From positions 248,001 through 312,000 of IMG/VR virus record IMGVR_UViG_3300009703_004110: a DNA stretch of 64,000 nt, one strand, 5' to 3'. Made by a program: the position numbers and the translations under genes. Position 1 is the first letter of the stretch; each line of letters begins with the position of its first letter. Of this stretch, positions 57,607 through 64,000 are shown piece after piece. Below the pieces are notes generated by a model, which was not told the DNA's origin, did no database searches, and saw only the letters and a program-made list of their open reading frames with translations. The DNA comes from a virus.

Positions 57607-58014
57607 CTATAAGGTCTGTTGTATGCTATCCATATCTTCTATCTCTATTTCATCAAAGCCAAAGTCGGCTTGAAATGTGCGGACGCTAGTGCTATCTGTT
57701 TCATCAGAATGAATTGAGTGCCAATACTGCCCATCATATTCTGCGTTATTTACAAGATGCACATGATGCACATGATAGACTCTTCCATTAATTTCTTTAC
57801 TTAACCAAGTAGATAAAAGACGCTTATTCTTTCCCGATTCTCCAGCTTCGCCAGTAATATACCAGCCATGCCCAAATAATGAATCGGTGTTTCCAATGCC
57901 CCACTCATCAGAAGTTAAGTTATTATAAAGATGATTCATTCTATCTCTGTAGAAATCCCATTCTCCAATCCATAGAACATTATAACCAACATCTGAATAA
58001 GTATTCCTGCCCAT
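57607..58014 (-). CDS. hypothetical protein, 135 aa
   Basis: MGRNTYSDVGYNVLWIGEWD... with NHLYNNLTSDEWGIGNTDSL, HGWYITGEAGESGKNKRLLS, VYHVHHVHLVNN and an acidic end. The HVHHVH stretch might bind metal. It ends in TAG, directly followed by the SD and in-frame ATG of the Pth2-HD gene. Function unknown. Confidence 0.65.
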   Translation of the reverse strand: MGRNTYSDVGYNVLWIGEWDFYRDRMNHLYNNLTSDEWGIGNTDSLFGHGWYITGEAGESGKNKRLLSTWLSKEINGRVYHVHHVHLVNNAEYDGQYWHSIHSDETDSTSVRTFQADFGFDEIEIEDMDSIQQTL

Positions 58015-58066
58015 CTTAATTCTCCCATGTGATATGCAGGCCGGTAGGCGGCAAAATCTTTATAGT

Positions 58067-58297
58067 CTATTCACTCTCGTCAGCTTTCTCTTTCACTAAT
58101 TTAATATAAGCAGTATAAGCAACTTGACTATATGCCATGTTAATTGAGGCGGACATTACTACCAGTGATATACCAAAGATTGCTTCTTCATCTGTGCCAT
58201 GCATCATATCATAAATGATATAAGCAAATTCCTCTGGTGTGTTTTGTTCAATTAATTTCTTACAAAACCGGGCTGGGTCGATTGACTCTAATAACAT
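58067..58297 (-). CDS. hypothetical protein, 76 aa
   Basis: MLLESIDPARFCKKLIEQNTPEE... a mostly helical small protein with a hydrophobic middle (AIFGISLVVMSASINMAYS). Could be peripheral to membrane. Ends in TAG. Function unknown. Confidence 0.6.
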   Translation of the reverse strand: MLLESIDPARFCKKLIEQNTPEEFAYIIYDMMHGTDEEAIFGISLVVMSASINMAYSQVAYTAYIKLVKEKADESE

Positions 58298-58313
58298 GGT
58301 TTCCTCGTAATTA

Positions 58314-58390
58314 TGGAGGCGACGGCAGGATTCGAACCTGCGAATAGACGAGTTGCAGTCGCCTCCCTTAAGCCTCTTGGGTACGTCGCC
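58314..58390 (-). tRNA. tRNA-Cys (GCA)
   Basis: Acceptor GGCGACG/CGTCGCC, anticodon arm GGCGA-CTGCAAC-TCGTC (GCA), T-loop TTCGAAT, discriminator T (Cys identity) and encoded CCA. Confidence 0.92.
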
Positions 58391-58420
58391 ATTATGGGGA
58401 GATTTCTCTCCCCAATTAGA

Positions 58421-58783
58421 TCAGTTCAAAAGTTCCTTCACACGTTCCAACGTCCAGTCCTTCCTTTCGGAATAACCTACGTGAGACTTAATGATGCTCA
58501 AAACCTCTTCCGCGTCAGGCGCCTCCTTGCAACTTGCTTCAATCTTACGATAAGCCATACCCCTAATGAGGCCATTGGCTACGTTAAGACTGCGAGCATA
58601 AGATGCCCGGTCAACACGAAGTGATGCTGCCGCATACGTAGTGTTGCCCCAATGCTTAGTCTCCTGAGAGTCTATCATCTTCTGCGCTGTTTGAAATAAA
58701 GTTCTGGCTCTTGCCTTCACCATACGGCGATGGTAAGCGGTTGACTTAAGTTCTGCTCTAAGTAGTTCACGATACATATTCAT
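58421..58783 (-). CDS. hypothetical helical protein, 120 aa
   Basis: MNMYRELLRAELKSTAYHRRM, basic N-terminal helix, then VDRASYARSLNVANGLIRGMAYRKIEASC. Resembles small regulatory phage proteins in style only. AGGAT precedes its ATG. No family assigned. Confidence 0.65.
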   Translation of the reverse strand: MNMYRELLRAELKSTAYHRRMVKARARTLFQTAQKMIDSQETKHWGNTTYAAASLRVDRASYARSLNVANGLIRGMAYRKIEASCKEAPDAEEVLSIIKSHVGYSERKDWTLERVKELLN

Positions 58784-58799
58784 TTTGTTTTATCCTTTT

Positions 58800-58919
58800 T
58801 TAGTTTTTTTGAATTGCTGCCATCACAGCCGACTTTGTGTGGCACGATTTAAACGCTGTTATATCAACTCCAAAACTAAAAGGTGGACCTCTTGCATAAG
58901 TCTAACAATATTCTCGCAT
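58800..58919 (-). CDS. possible 39-aa protein with in-frame TAG at codon 6
   Basis: In the 200-base gap, ATG 58919 (GGAG six bases upstream) reads MREYC-TAG-TYARGPPFSFGV, DITAFKSCHTKSAVMAAIQKN, TAA. The part after TAG looks coding but has no other good start. It repeats the layout of the Pth2-HD gene (TAG within the first six codons). Could equally be a remnant. Confidence 0.4.
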
Positions 58920-58984
58920 AACTATCTCCATATTAACAATATACCGAAGTGTACATTGTCGTTCAAAAAAATTTAATTAGTTTC

Positions 58985-59752
58985 TTACAGAAACCTACTA
59001 ACGTACTCTCTATCTTCTTTAAAGAGAGGAATCTCCCAGTCGATAGTCCATCTATTACGTTTGGCTATCACAGTTTCTTTAGCCCCATGCTTCATAAAAG
59101 TCACAGGTTCTTCAAAGCTTTTACGAGTTACAGTAAATCCTTTTTGAAAATGACTTGGGACGTCTTCCCACGGAGTACCATTATTTCTCAACATTTCTTT
59201 CATCTGCAAAACAGTTCTACCATTACATTCTTTATGAGAAAAATAATGCCTTGCATACATTGAAACAGAATTGCGCAAAGCGTCTTGCTGTCTCCATACA
59301 AAAGCATTAACAACTTCATGCTCAGGAAGATTCCAGAACCTAGAATCAAATTTTGGTCTAGAGTCTGCAAGGCTTGGATCGCTCATAACTAATGCTGCAT
59401 AAAACTCAACTGCTACAGCAGAAGCAATAACGCTATTCATCTTTCTGGTTTTATAACCAAAATAAGGCTGAGTCTGCTCTGATTCAGTATCAGTTATTAG
59501 AAAGGATATTTCATCAGACTGGACGTAAGCCATCTTACAACCTTGGATTTCTTGGCACCCAACAATGGCACCTACAGCCATAGCCAAAACAAATTTTTCA
59601 TTCCAAGGAGAATTAGCTTCTTTCTTTAGACTCTTAGTAAATTTACTAAAATTCTTTCCATCTACTCGGCCAATAACAGGAACGCCACTAACTAGCTTAA
59701 AGTTAGTTTGCTTCTCGTAACCCTTCATCCTATTTTCTAATGTATCAAACAT
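58985..59752 (-). CDS. Thg1-like 3'-5' polymerase (tRNA-His guanylyltransferase family)
   Basis: 255 residues with the Thg1 palm: GVPVIGRVDGKNFSKFTKSL (metal Asp), MAYVQSDEISFLITD (second Asp) and YFGYKTRKMNSVIASAVAVEF. Family members add G-1 to tRNA-His or, as Thg1-like proteins, repair 5'-truncated tRNAs by reverse (3'-5') polymerisation. With two RNA ligases in the window a tRNA-repair role is likely. It overlaps the RNase H gene start. Confidence 0.92.
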   Translation of the reverse strand: MFDTLENRMKGYEKQTNFKLVSGVPVIGRVDGKNFSKFTKSLKKEANSPWNEKFVLAMAVGAIVGCQEIQGCKMAYVQSDEISFLITDTESEQTQPYFGYKTRKMNSVIASAVAVEFYAALVMSDPSLADSRPKFDSRFWNLPEHEVVNAFVWRQQDALRNSVSMYARHYFSHKECNGRTVLQMKEMLRNNGTPWEDVPSHFQKGFTVTRKSFEEPVTFMKHGAKETVIAKRNRWTIDWEIPLFKEDREYVSRFL

Positions 59753-60182
59753 CGGGAGCCTCTCCGCTCTTAGTTATCTGCTCAGCTGCCGCAATACCCG
59801 CCAGCTTATCAACCACTTCGTTATATTCATTTCCAGCATGACCCTTAACCCATTTAATATCAAGGTTTGGACAGTTTTCTAATTTTTCTCTTATTGTTTT
59901 AACACGCTCGGTATTCTTCCTAGCAATCCAGTTCTTAGTAAAAAGTCCCACACAGTAACTTGAGTCGGTATATATAACGGCCTCTTCCCAATTCCTGCCT
60001 TCTCTTATTAGATAATCTATGGCATACTCTATTCCGCTCATTTCAGCAACATTATTTGTCTCGACTCCAATGTGGCCGGCACAATAGTGTATTACCTTAT
60101 CATCTTCTAAAACTATAACGCCATATCCTGCTGGACCTGGATTGGTTGGCTTGCATGAGCCATCCGTATATATTGAGATCAT
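59745..60182 (-). CDS. rnhA: ribonuclease HI
   Basis: Degrades RNA in RNA-DNA hybrids (primers). 145 residues: ISIYTDGSCKPTNPGP (first Asp), VETNNVAEMSGIEYAI (Glu), VIYTDSSYCVGLF (second Asp) and VKGHAGNEYNEVVDKLAG (His and last Asp). All four catalytic acids are present. Confidence 0.93.
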   Translation of the reverse strand: MISIYTDGSCKPTNPGPAGYGVIVLEDDKVIHYCAGHIGVETNNVAEMSGIEYAIDYLIREGRNWEEAVIYTDSSYCVGLFTKNWIARKNTERVKTIREKLENCPNLDIKWVKGHAGNEYNEVVDKLAGIAAAEQITKSGEAPDV

Positions 60183-60202
60183 CTGTTATTAGACTCCTTA
60201 GG

Positions 60203-60814
60203 TTATGCTAGCTCCTCGTAAAGAGCCTCGTCATTTCTGCATCTTTTACGTAGTTCAGTATACCAAGCTTGATTCTTAACTTTGAACATTAAGACGCCAG
60301 GCTTCTTTGGATGCTTGGCTTTGCATACTACGCCTTCGAATGTCATCCCCGGTAACGTACCGTTTCTAACTTGCTCTAAGAACGTGGCATTCGGCTTACC
60401 TCTATAGAGCATAGGTGCTATATCTAAATGTCCAAACAGCTTTAAGAATTCTTTGGGCGGAACCATTCCGCTCTTAAATAGATTGGCATCAAACAAGACT
60501 ATTTGATGCTCTTCGGTATTGTCGTGCCATCCAAAAGATGAACTCTCTCCAAAGAATTCAAAGAACAATACGACTTTATCGAGCCGTTGTTTTCTCATGA
60601 TCTTGGAAACATCATCTTCGTACTTATTTCGGATAAGACCTATGGCTTCACCAAAGGTTTCGTCGTCTGCACCAAGCATTCTCTTGCGAGTGCCAAACTT
60701 ATAGAAGCCACGCTTCTTTGACCATTCGGCTCTGATGTTGGAACCATCTAATTTGTCAAAGGCATAAACATCAAGATTAGATATCTCGCCTGTTATTGAT
60801 GGATACTGTTTCAT
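60203..60814 (-). CDS. RNA ligase, Rnl2-type
   Basis: 203 residues. Motif I is AFDKLDGSNIRAEW with Lys at about 21; LFFEFFGESSSFGW (motif III), TFEGVVCKAK (motif IV) and VLMFKVKNQAWY (motif V) are present. Different in sequence from the ligase at 7955, so two independent RNA ligases. Likely repairs tRNA cut by anticodon nucleases (family role; inference here). Confidence 0.9.
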   Translation of the reverse strand: MKQYPSITGEISNLDVYAFDKLDGSNIRAEWSKKRGFYKFGTRKRMLGADDETFGEAIGLIRNKYEDDVSKIMRKQRLDKVVLFFEFFGESSSFGWHDNTEEHQIVLFDANLFKSGMVPPKEFLKLFGHLDIAPMLYRGKPNATFLEQVRNGTLPGMTFEGVVCKAKHPKKPGVLMFKVKNQAWYTELRKRCRNDEALYEELA

Positions 60815-60815
60815 T

Positions 60816-61100
60816 TTATTTCCAGATGATTACCCTGTTCTCTCTTGAGTCTATAACATAAGAAAAATAAACCGCGCCCTCTTTGGCAGGGTCTATTTTT
60901 TCATATACTTCTATAGCCGGACCAGTACTGTAATCAATAAAGTTTACTCTTTTAAGGTTGACAATACCTGCCTCATAAAACATATCACTATAATCGTATG
61001 CCTCTACCGGAACCAGCAAGAAGCCGTTCATAATTGTTCCAGCAACCTCTTGGTAGGCGCGCTCCTCGTTATCTTCATCTACATATTTTCTTGTATTCAT
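60816..61100 (-). CDS. hypothetical protein, 94 aa
   Basis: MNTRKYVDEDNEERAYQEVA at 61100 with GAGG upstream. Beta strands (NLKRVNFIDYSTGPAIEVYEK, AVYFSYVIDSRENRVIIWK). One base before the RNA ligase ATG, so co-transcribed. Not recognised. Confidence 0.65.
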   Translation of the reverse strand: MNTRKYVDEDNEERAYQEVAGTIMNGFLLVPVEAYDYSDMFYEAGIVNLKRVNFIDYSTGPAIEVYEKIDPAKEGAVYFSYVIDSRENRVIIWK

Positions 61101-61121
61101 ATGCAACCTCAGCTTATTTTA

Positions 61122-61198
61122 TGGTAGCCCCATCAGGAGTCGAACCTGAAACCTTTCGCCTATCAAGCGACTGCTCTAGCCAATTGAGCTATGGAGCC
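61122..61198 (-). tRNA. tRNA-Ile (GAT), copy 1
   Basis: Acceptor GGCTCCA/TGGGGCT, D-arm GCTCAATTGGCTAGAGC, anticodon arm GTCGC-TTGATAG-GCGAA (GAT), T-loop TTCGACT, A and CCA. The first anticodon-stem pair (G-A) is mismatched, as in the second copy. Confidence 0.88.
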
Positions 61199-61201
61199 AC
61201 A

Positions 61202-61277
61202 TTCATAATAAGTGGTCGTGTGGTTGCCCGCAGTCCCACACGACCTTACCCTAGGTCGTAACTTTACTTATTATGAA
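61202..61277. repeat. two-level inverted repeat between the tRNA-Ile genes
   Basis: Outer arms TTCATAATAAGT/ACTTATTATGAA (12 bp) at 61202-61213 and 61266-61277; inner arms GGTCGTGTGG/CCACACGACC (10 bp) at 61214-61223 and 61236-61245. Together they form a long stem that fills the whole spacer. Could be a processing signal, terminator or recombination site. Confidence 0.8.
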
Positions 61278-61278
61278 A

Positions 61279-61356
61279 TGGTAGGGGTAGTTGGATTTGA
61301 ACCAACGGCCTTTCGCTTATCAGGCGGCTGCTCCAACCAAACTGAGCTATACCCCT
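61279..61356 (-). tRNA. tRNA-Ile (GAT), copy 2
   Basis: Acceptor AGGGGTA/TACCCCT, D-arm GCTC...GAGC, anticodon arm GCCGC-CTGATAA-GCGAA (GAT), T-loop TTCAAAT, A and CCA. The body resembles copy 1, so the two may have arisen by duplication and diverged. The stop codon of the endonuclease gene lies inside its 5' end. Confidence 0.88.
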
Positions 61357-61770
61357 AAATACTTTATTGCTTCACGCAATCTATCAACATCATCTTCAAA
61401 CATTCCAAGTCCAGTATTACAGTTGCTACAAAGCAGACCTCTTACTTTTCTAGTAGAATGGCAATGATCAACGTATGGTGTTCCTTTAAAAGTTACTTTA
61501 CAAATCCCACAAGAATTATTCTGAGCAGCTCTCATATCTTTAAAGTCTTCTAATGTAATACCATATTTATACTTCAACTGATATGACTTCTCAGTTGAAT
61601 ATTTATTTTCCTTCTTACTTTTTTGACGAGAAAGATTATAACACTGTGTCGTACAATATTTAGCCTTCCCTCGTCTAACCTTAATAGCTAAAGCAATGAA
61701 GTCTTGATTGCAACCCTGGCAAACTCTCTTAACCTTTTTTCCCGCCTCTACCTTTCGTATTATCTATCAT
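61347..61770 (-). pseudogene. endonuclease VII-like gene with frameshift in an A6 run
   Basis: ATG 61770 (SD AGGGGAT) reads MIDNTKGRGGKK and soon stops. The next frame continues KVKRVCQGCNQDFIALAIKV, CTTQCYNLSRQ and the core YKYGITLEDFKDMRAAQNNS, CGICKVTFKGTPYVDHCH, VRGLLCSNCNTGLGMF, ending at a TAG within tRNA-Ile copy 2. Joining needs one A fewer in the run (plus T run 61735-61740). The core alone is a Recombination-endonuclease-VII/HNH domain. Confidence 0.7.
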
Positions 61771-61829
61771 AGTATCCCCTCTATGTATATAGTAATAGAT
61801 TTTGGACTAGTGCGACAAACCGTATTCGC

Positions 61830-61931
61830 CTACTCTCCAAATAGAAACCATGTAACCATTGTAATAAAAAATGCAGTGACTGGATCAATTCCCATACACA
61901 TAAATAAAAAGAAAAAGAAGAAAAATGACAC
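61830..61931 (-). CDS. hydrophobic small ORF, or readthrough extension of the ArgRS-like gene
   Basis: GTG 61931 directly follows the TAG of the ArgRS-like gene in the same frame and runs 33 residues (a poly-Phe start, then FMCMGIDPVTAFFITMVTWF) to another TAG. GTGAGG lies upstream. It could be a separate small membrane peptide or a C-terminal membrane extension made when TAG is suppressed. Confidence 0.35.
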   Translation of the reverse strand: MSFFFFFFLFMCMGIDPVTAFFITMVTWFLFGE

Positions 61932-63116
61932 CTATACCTCACTTACAATATTCATTCCAAGAAAAGTCATGCCTAGTGCCAAGTCATCTAACATTGGCTG
62001 AAACAAAGCTTGTCCCTCTGGATTATTCTGAATTTTAACATCCATATAAAGTCCGTTAATTTTCTTTGCTAACTTAACCAGAGCCGTTAGTAAAGTCTTT
62101 GGATTAAGATCACTTTGTGATTTAATCAAAGCATAGATAAGCTCCGGAGACTTTAGCGCACCAGACTCTGGCTTTAGCCCGGCACTCTGTAAGCGTGCCA
62201 AAGTATAGCTCAAGTATAGGCCAGAAGATTGTTTCAGAGATTTAATCTGGTCCAAATCTAATTTCTTAGTACTCTTTGGTGAGCTATTCAAAATGAAGCC
62301 AACTAATACATTATACGCCAAATCAGGGTTTGGAAACTCGTCAATCAGTAGATCATAAACCTCTTGGGCCATGACGGTGTTGCCCTCCCTGCTTGACATC
62401 TTCTTCCCTTTAGCGATTACTAGTCCAAGCGGAACATGCGTAATTTCGCCCTCGGGAAATAGCTGTGCCAACTTCTTAAAGTGCGGGCCTTGCTCCGAAC
62501 CCGTTAGATATAACTTACTCTCACCATTCCAGGCTTGAGCTAGAGCGACGTCTTGCCAAAAATAGCTAGTACTTCCATCGCTTTTAATTCCAACAACATA
62601 CTCGTCGTCAGCTATAAAGCCTTTAGTACCTTCATACTTACCATTTCCGCTTACTAAAAGAGAATCGTCATTCAATATCATATCTGATGCAAAGAAGACT
62701 GCACCATTAATATAGTAGTCAGACCACTTAAGCCATTCTTCTAGTTTGCTTAGGGCGTCTTCTTTGGAAACATCACCATCTAATGTGTCCCCAAGGATGG
62801 CCACAAAGTCAAGGCCAATCCCCATGTTTTCAAATGCTTTGGCAATGACAAGGTTTGATAGGTGACCAATATGAAGGTGCTTATTTAGATTCGGACTAAA
62901 CCCATCAACTATCGAATAAGCCTTAGGCTCTACAAACAGATCGTGTAGACTTATACTCTCTGGAATATTAATGTTAGTAAACCTTCCAGACTTAACCAAA
63001 GTTAAGCTATGATAGTCTGCCCACTTACTGATCTCTTCTGATGGTTTGCCAAATACACATAAAGCAAAGTCCATCATCGGCGGCGTTGTAGCTACCTTTC
63101 CAATATCGATTTTCAT
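61932..63116 (-). CDS. argS: arginyl-tRNA synthetase-like protein, short form
   Basis: Class I. DGFSPNLNKHLHIGHLSNLVI corresponds to the ArgRS HIGH region, VAILGDTLDGDVSKED follows, STSYFWQDVALAQ matches the DIA region, and KGKKMSSREGNTVMAQE the KMSKS loop. At 394 residues it lacks the N-terminal Add1 domain (about 100 residues) and part of the C-terminal helical domain has drifted, compared with about 550-580 usually. tRNA specificity should be confirmed. Ends in TAG. No tRNA-Arg is seen in the window. Confidence 0.82.
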   Translation of the reverse strand: MKIDIGKVATTPPMMDFALCVFGKPSEEISKWADYHSLTLVKSGRFTNINIPESISLHDLFVEPKAYSIVDGFSPNLNKHLHIGHLSNLVIAKAFENMGIGLDFVAILGDTLDGDVSKEDALSKLEEWLKWSDYYINGAVFFASDMILNDDSLLVSGNGKYEGTKGFIADDEYVVGIKSDGSTSYFWQDVALAQAWNGESKLYLTGSEQGPHFKKLAQLFPEGEITHVPLGLVIAKGKKMSSREGNTVMAQEVYDLLIDEFPNPDLAYNVLVGFILNSSPKSTKKLDLDQIKSLKQSSGLYLSYTLARLQSAGLKPESGALKSPELIYALIKSQSDLNPKTLLTALVKLAKKINGLYMDVKIQNNPEGQALFQPMLDDLALGMTFLGMNIVSEV

Positions 63117-63138
63117 AACGACACCTTTGACATTTTAA

Positions 63139-63226
63139 TGGAGGAGGATAGAGGAATCGAACCCCGTGGCTTTTATACACACCCCAAGGGTTCAAGCCTT
63201 GTTTATCTCCGAGTGAGGTATCCTCC
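63139..63226 (-). tRNA. tRNA-Ser (TGA)
   Basis: Class II: acceptor GGAGGAT/ATCCTCC, anticodon arm CAAGG-CTTGAAC-CCTTG (TGA), extra arm, T-loop TTCGATT and encoded CCA. The discriminator is T instead of the usual G of Ser tRNAs. Confidence 0.85.
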
Positions 63227-63235
63227 GATTTTATC

Positions 63236-64000
63236 TTACCTGCGTCCGGGATCAAATCCTGGGACCAGCCTTAATGAGTTAGCAATCTCTGTTAGATTAT
63301 CTGGATCAACTTCTATTCCGTAAAAGCCATAATGAGTACCAAACTTTCCAATAGCTAGCTTAACTCCCGCTTCCGTCTTTGTTCCCCACCATCCGTCAAT
63401 ATCTCCGACGGGGATTCCCATTCTATTGCAATGAGACTGGACAGCTCTAACTCTATCACGCCTCTTAAAGTTTACGTCAAGTAACTCAGGCATTTCACAG
63501 TGCGCCTTCATTTCAATATACTTTCTAATGTATTCCCAATTAAATGCAGGACCCGGATCAGACTTTCTGTGAGGTGTAACATGTTCGTGGCCAATTACAT
63601 TCTCTGGAAGAATCTTATATTCCTTCATCCATTGCCATACCTGCCATGATACTGCTTCCATCTGAGGGTCCGGATATTTAGCCCAATACTTGTCATCCCA
63701 ATTACCCCTATGATCGGTAAACTTTGCGCACTCTTGTCTGGTAGCAACTCTGACTTTGCGGCTCCTGTAAGATTCGTCTCGATACCATTCGTCTGGACCC
63801 TGAAATACTTCTGGATCAGACTTTGATCTGTTACGATAAACACCGTGCGGAGAGGGTCCGTCCATCTTTCCATCGGCCCAGCCAAAGTTTACAACTTCTA
63901 TTCCGAAGCTATGATGGTTCATATTGGAGCGGCCACCCCATTGACCATAACCAGCGTGCCATCCTCTATCTCCATCCTTTAGATATCGATACAGTGTTCC
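63236..64000 (-). CDS. N-acetylmuramoyl-L-alanine amidase (endolysin-like), 5' end outside window
   Basis: Amidase_2/PGRP fold that cuts peptidoglycan. The open frame runs in from the right edge (RGWHAGYGQWGGRSNMNHHS, FGIEVVNFG) and continues with VIGHEHVTPHRKSDPGPAFNW, carrying the zinc His and the Lys/Asp of the AmpD site. After it RAVQSHCNRMGIPVGDIDGWWGTKTEAGV is a peptidoglycan-binding domain. Over 255 residues visible. Likely lyses the host at the end of infection or acts in the virion. Confidence 0.9.
   Translation of the reverse strand, partial: GTLYRYLKDGDRGWHAGYGQWGGRSNMNHHSFGIEVVNFGWADGKMDGPSPHGVYRNRSKSDPEVFQGPDEWYRDESYRSRKVRVATRQECAKFTDHRGNWDDKYWAKYPDPQMEAVSWQVWQWMKEYKILPENVIGHEHVTPHRKSDPGPAFNWEYIRKYIEMKAHCEMPELLDVNFKRRDRVRAVQSHCNRMGIPVGDIDGWWGTKTEAGVKLAIGKFGTHYGFYGIEVDPDNLTEIANSLRLVPGFDPGRR

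Noticed and set aside
63025-63255. 76-residue minus-strand ORF
   Set aside because: It spans tRNA-Ser(TGA) and the ArgRS-like start in another frame; a shadow.
1-64000. Global reassignment of TAG to an amino acid
   Set aside because: About 16 genes in the window end at TAG, some followed directly by a new SD and start. In-frame continuation after TAG occurs about as often as chance predicts (about 6 of 16).
1-64000. CRISPR array or transposon
   Set aside because: I saw no regularly spaced direct repeats with unique spacers, no cas-like gene, no transposase and no IS-type terminal repeats.

Overview
The window looks like part of the genome of a very large tailed bacteriophage (a jumbo or huge phage) infecting bacteria. 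It has about 100 tightly packed genes, nearly all on the minus strand, with many ATGA/TTGA start-stop overlaps and many short genes I do not recognise. About twenty clear tRNA genes are scattered singly or in small groups between genes. There is a tail-fibre-like protein, a cell-wall amidase cut by the right edge, homing endonucleases and bacterial-type ribosome binding sites. The base composition is AT-leaning throughout. I see no rRNA, ribosomal protein, CRISPR array or transposase.

Layout (minus strand is the reading direction, so operons run right to left). 1-10.4 kb: small phage genes, a eukaryotic-type (GSII) glutamine synthetase, a fibre-like protein, a SpoU RNA methylase, an S49 protease and an RNA ligase. 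10.6-12.1 kb: a tRNA cluster and one plus-strand gene. 12.1-18.7 kb: an M50 protease, a cupin, a sulfotransferase, malate synthase plus isocitrate lyase (a complete glyoxylate shunt) and AsnRS. 19-31.7 kb: a broken HNH gene, a QueF-like protein without its catalytic Cys, IleRS, EF-Tu coupled to an HNH endonuclease, a zone of odd or degenerate tRNAs, a PRTase, ClpP and a frameshifted GluRS core. 32-37.4 kb: a compact operon around an E1/ThiF-like enzyme, then a SLOG protein. 37.4-44.5 kb: IF-3, a dioxygenase-like protein, an RF1-type release factor without its N-terminal domain, thioredoxin, endonucleases and a methyltransferase. 44.7-50.7 kb: Nudix, NADAR, a ppGpp-hydrolase-like HD protein, LysRS and peptide deformylase. 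50.8-64 kb: nicotinamide phosphoribosyltransferase, an NMNAT-Nudix protein, two Pth2-type peptidyl-tRNA hydrolases (one fused to an HD domain), an amber-suppressor tRNA, a Thg1-like polymerase, RNase H, a second RNA ligase, an ArgRS-like protein and the amidase.

How the parts fit together (inference): the region supplies a partial translation apparatus (five aminoacyl-tRNA synthetases, EF-Tu, IF-3, RF1, deformylase, Pth2, many tRNAs) and RNA/tRNA repair (two RNA ligases, Thg1-like, SpoU methylase). It also carries functions that could blunt host defences or stress responses: NAD salvage, NADAR, ppGpp hydrolysis and Nudix. Carbon and nitrogen metabolism (glyoxylate shunt, GSII) adds an unusual metabolic layer.

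The least explained features are: a CUA-anticodon tRNA together with genes carrying an early in-frame TAG; tRNAs with inserted or missing modules, including an acceptor/T-arm minihelix; a family of about eleven small proteins sharing a C-terminal tail; a leader with two mutually exclusive hairpins; and several genes broken by single-base changes in homopolymer runs, which may be sequencing errors.
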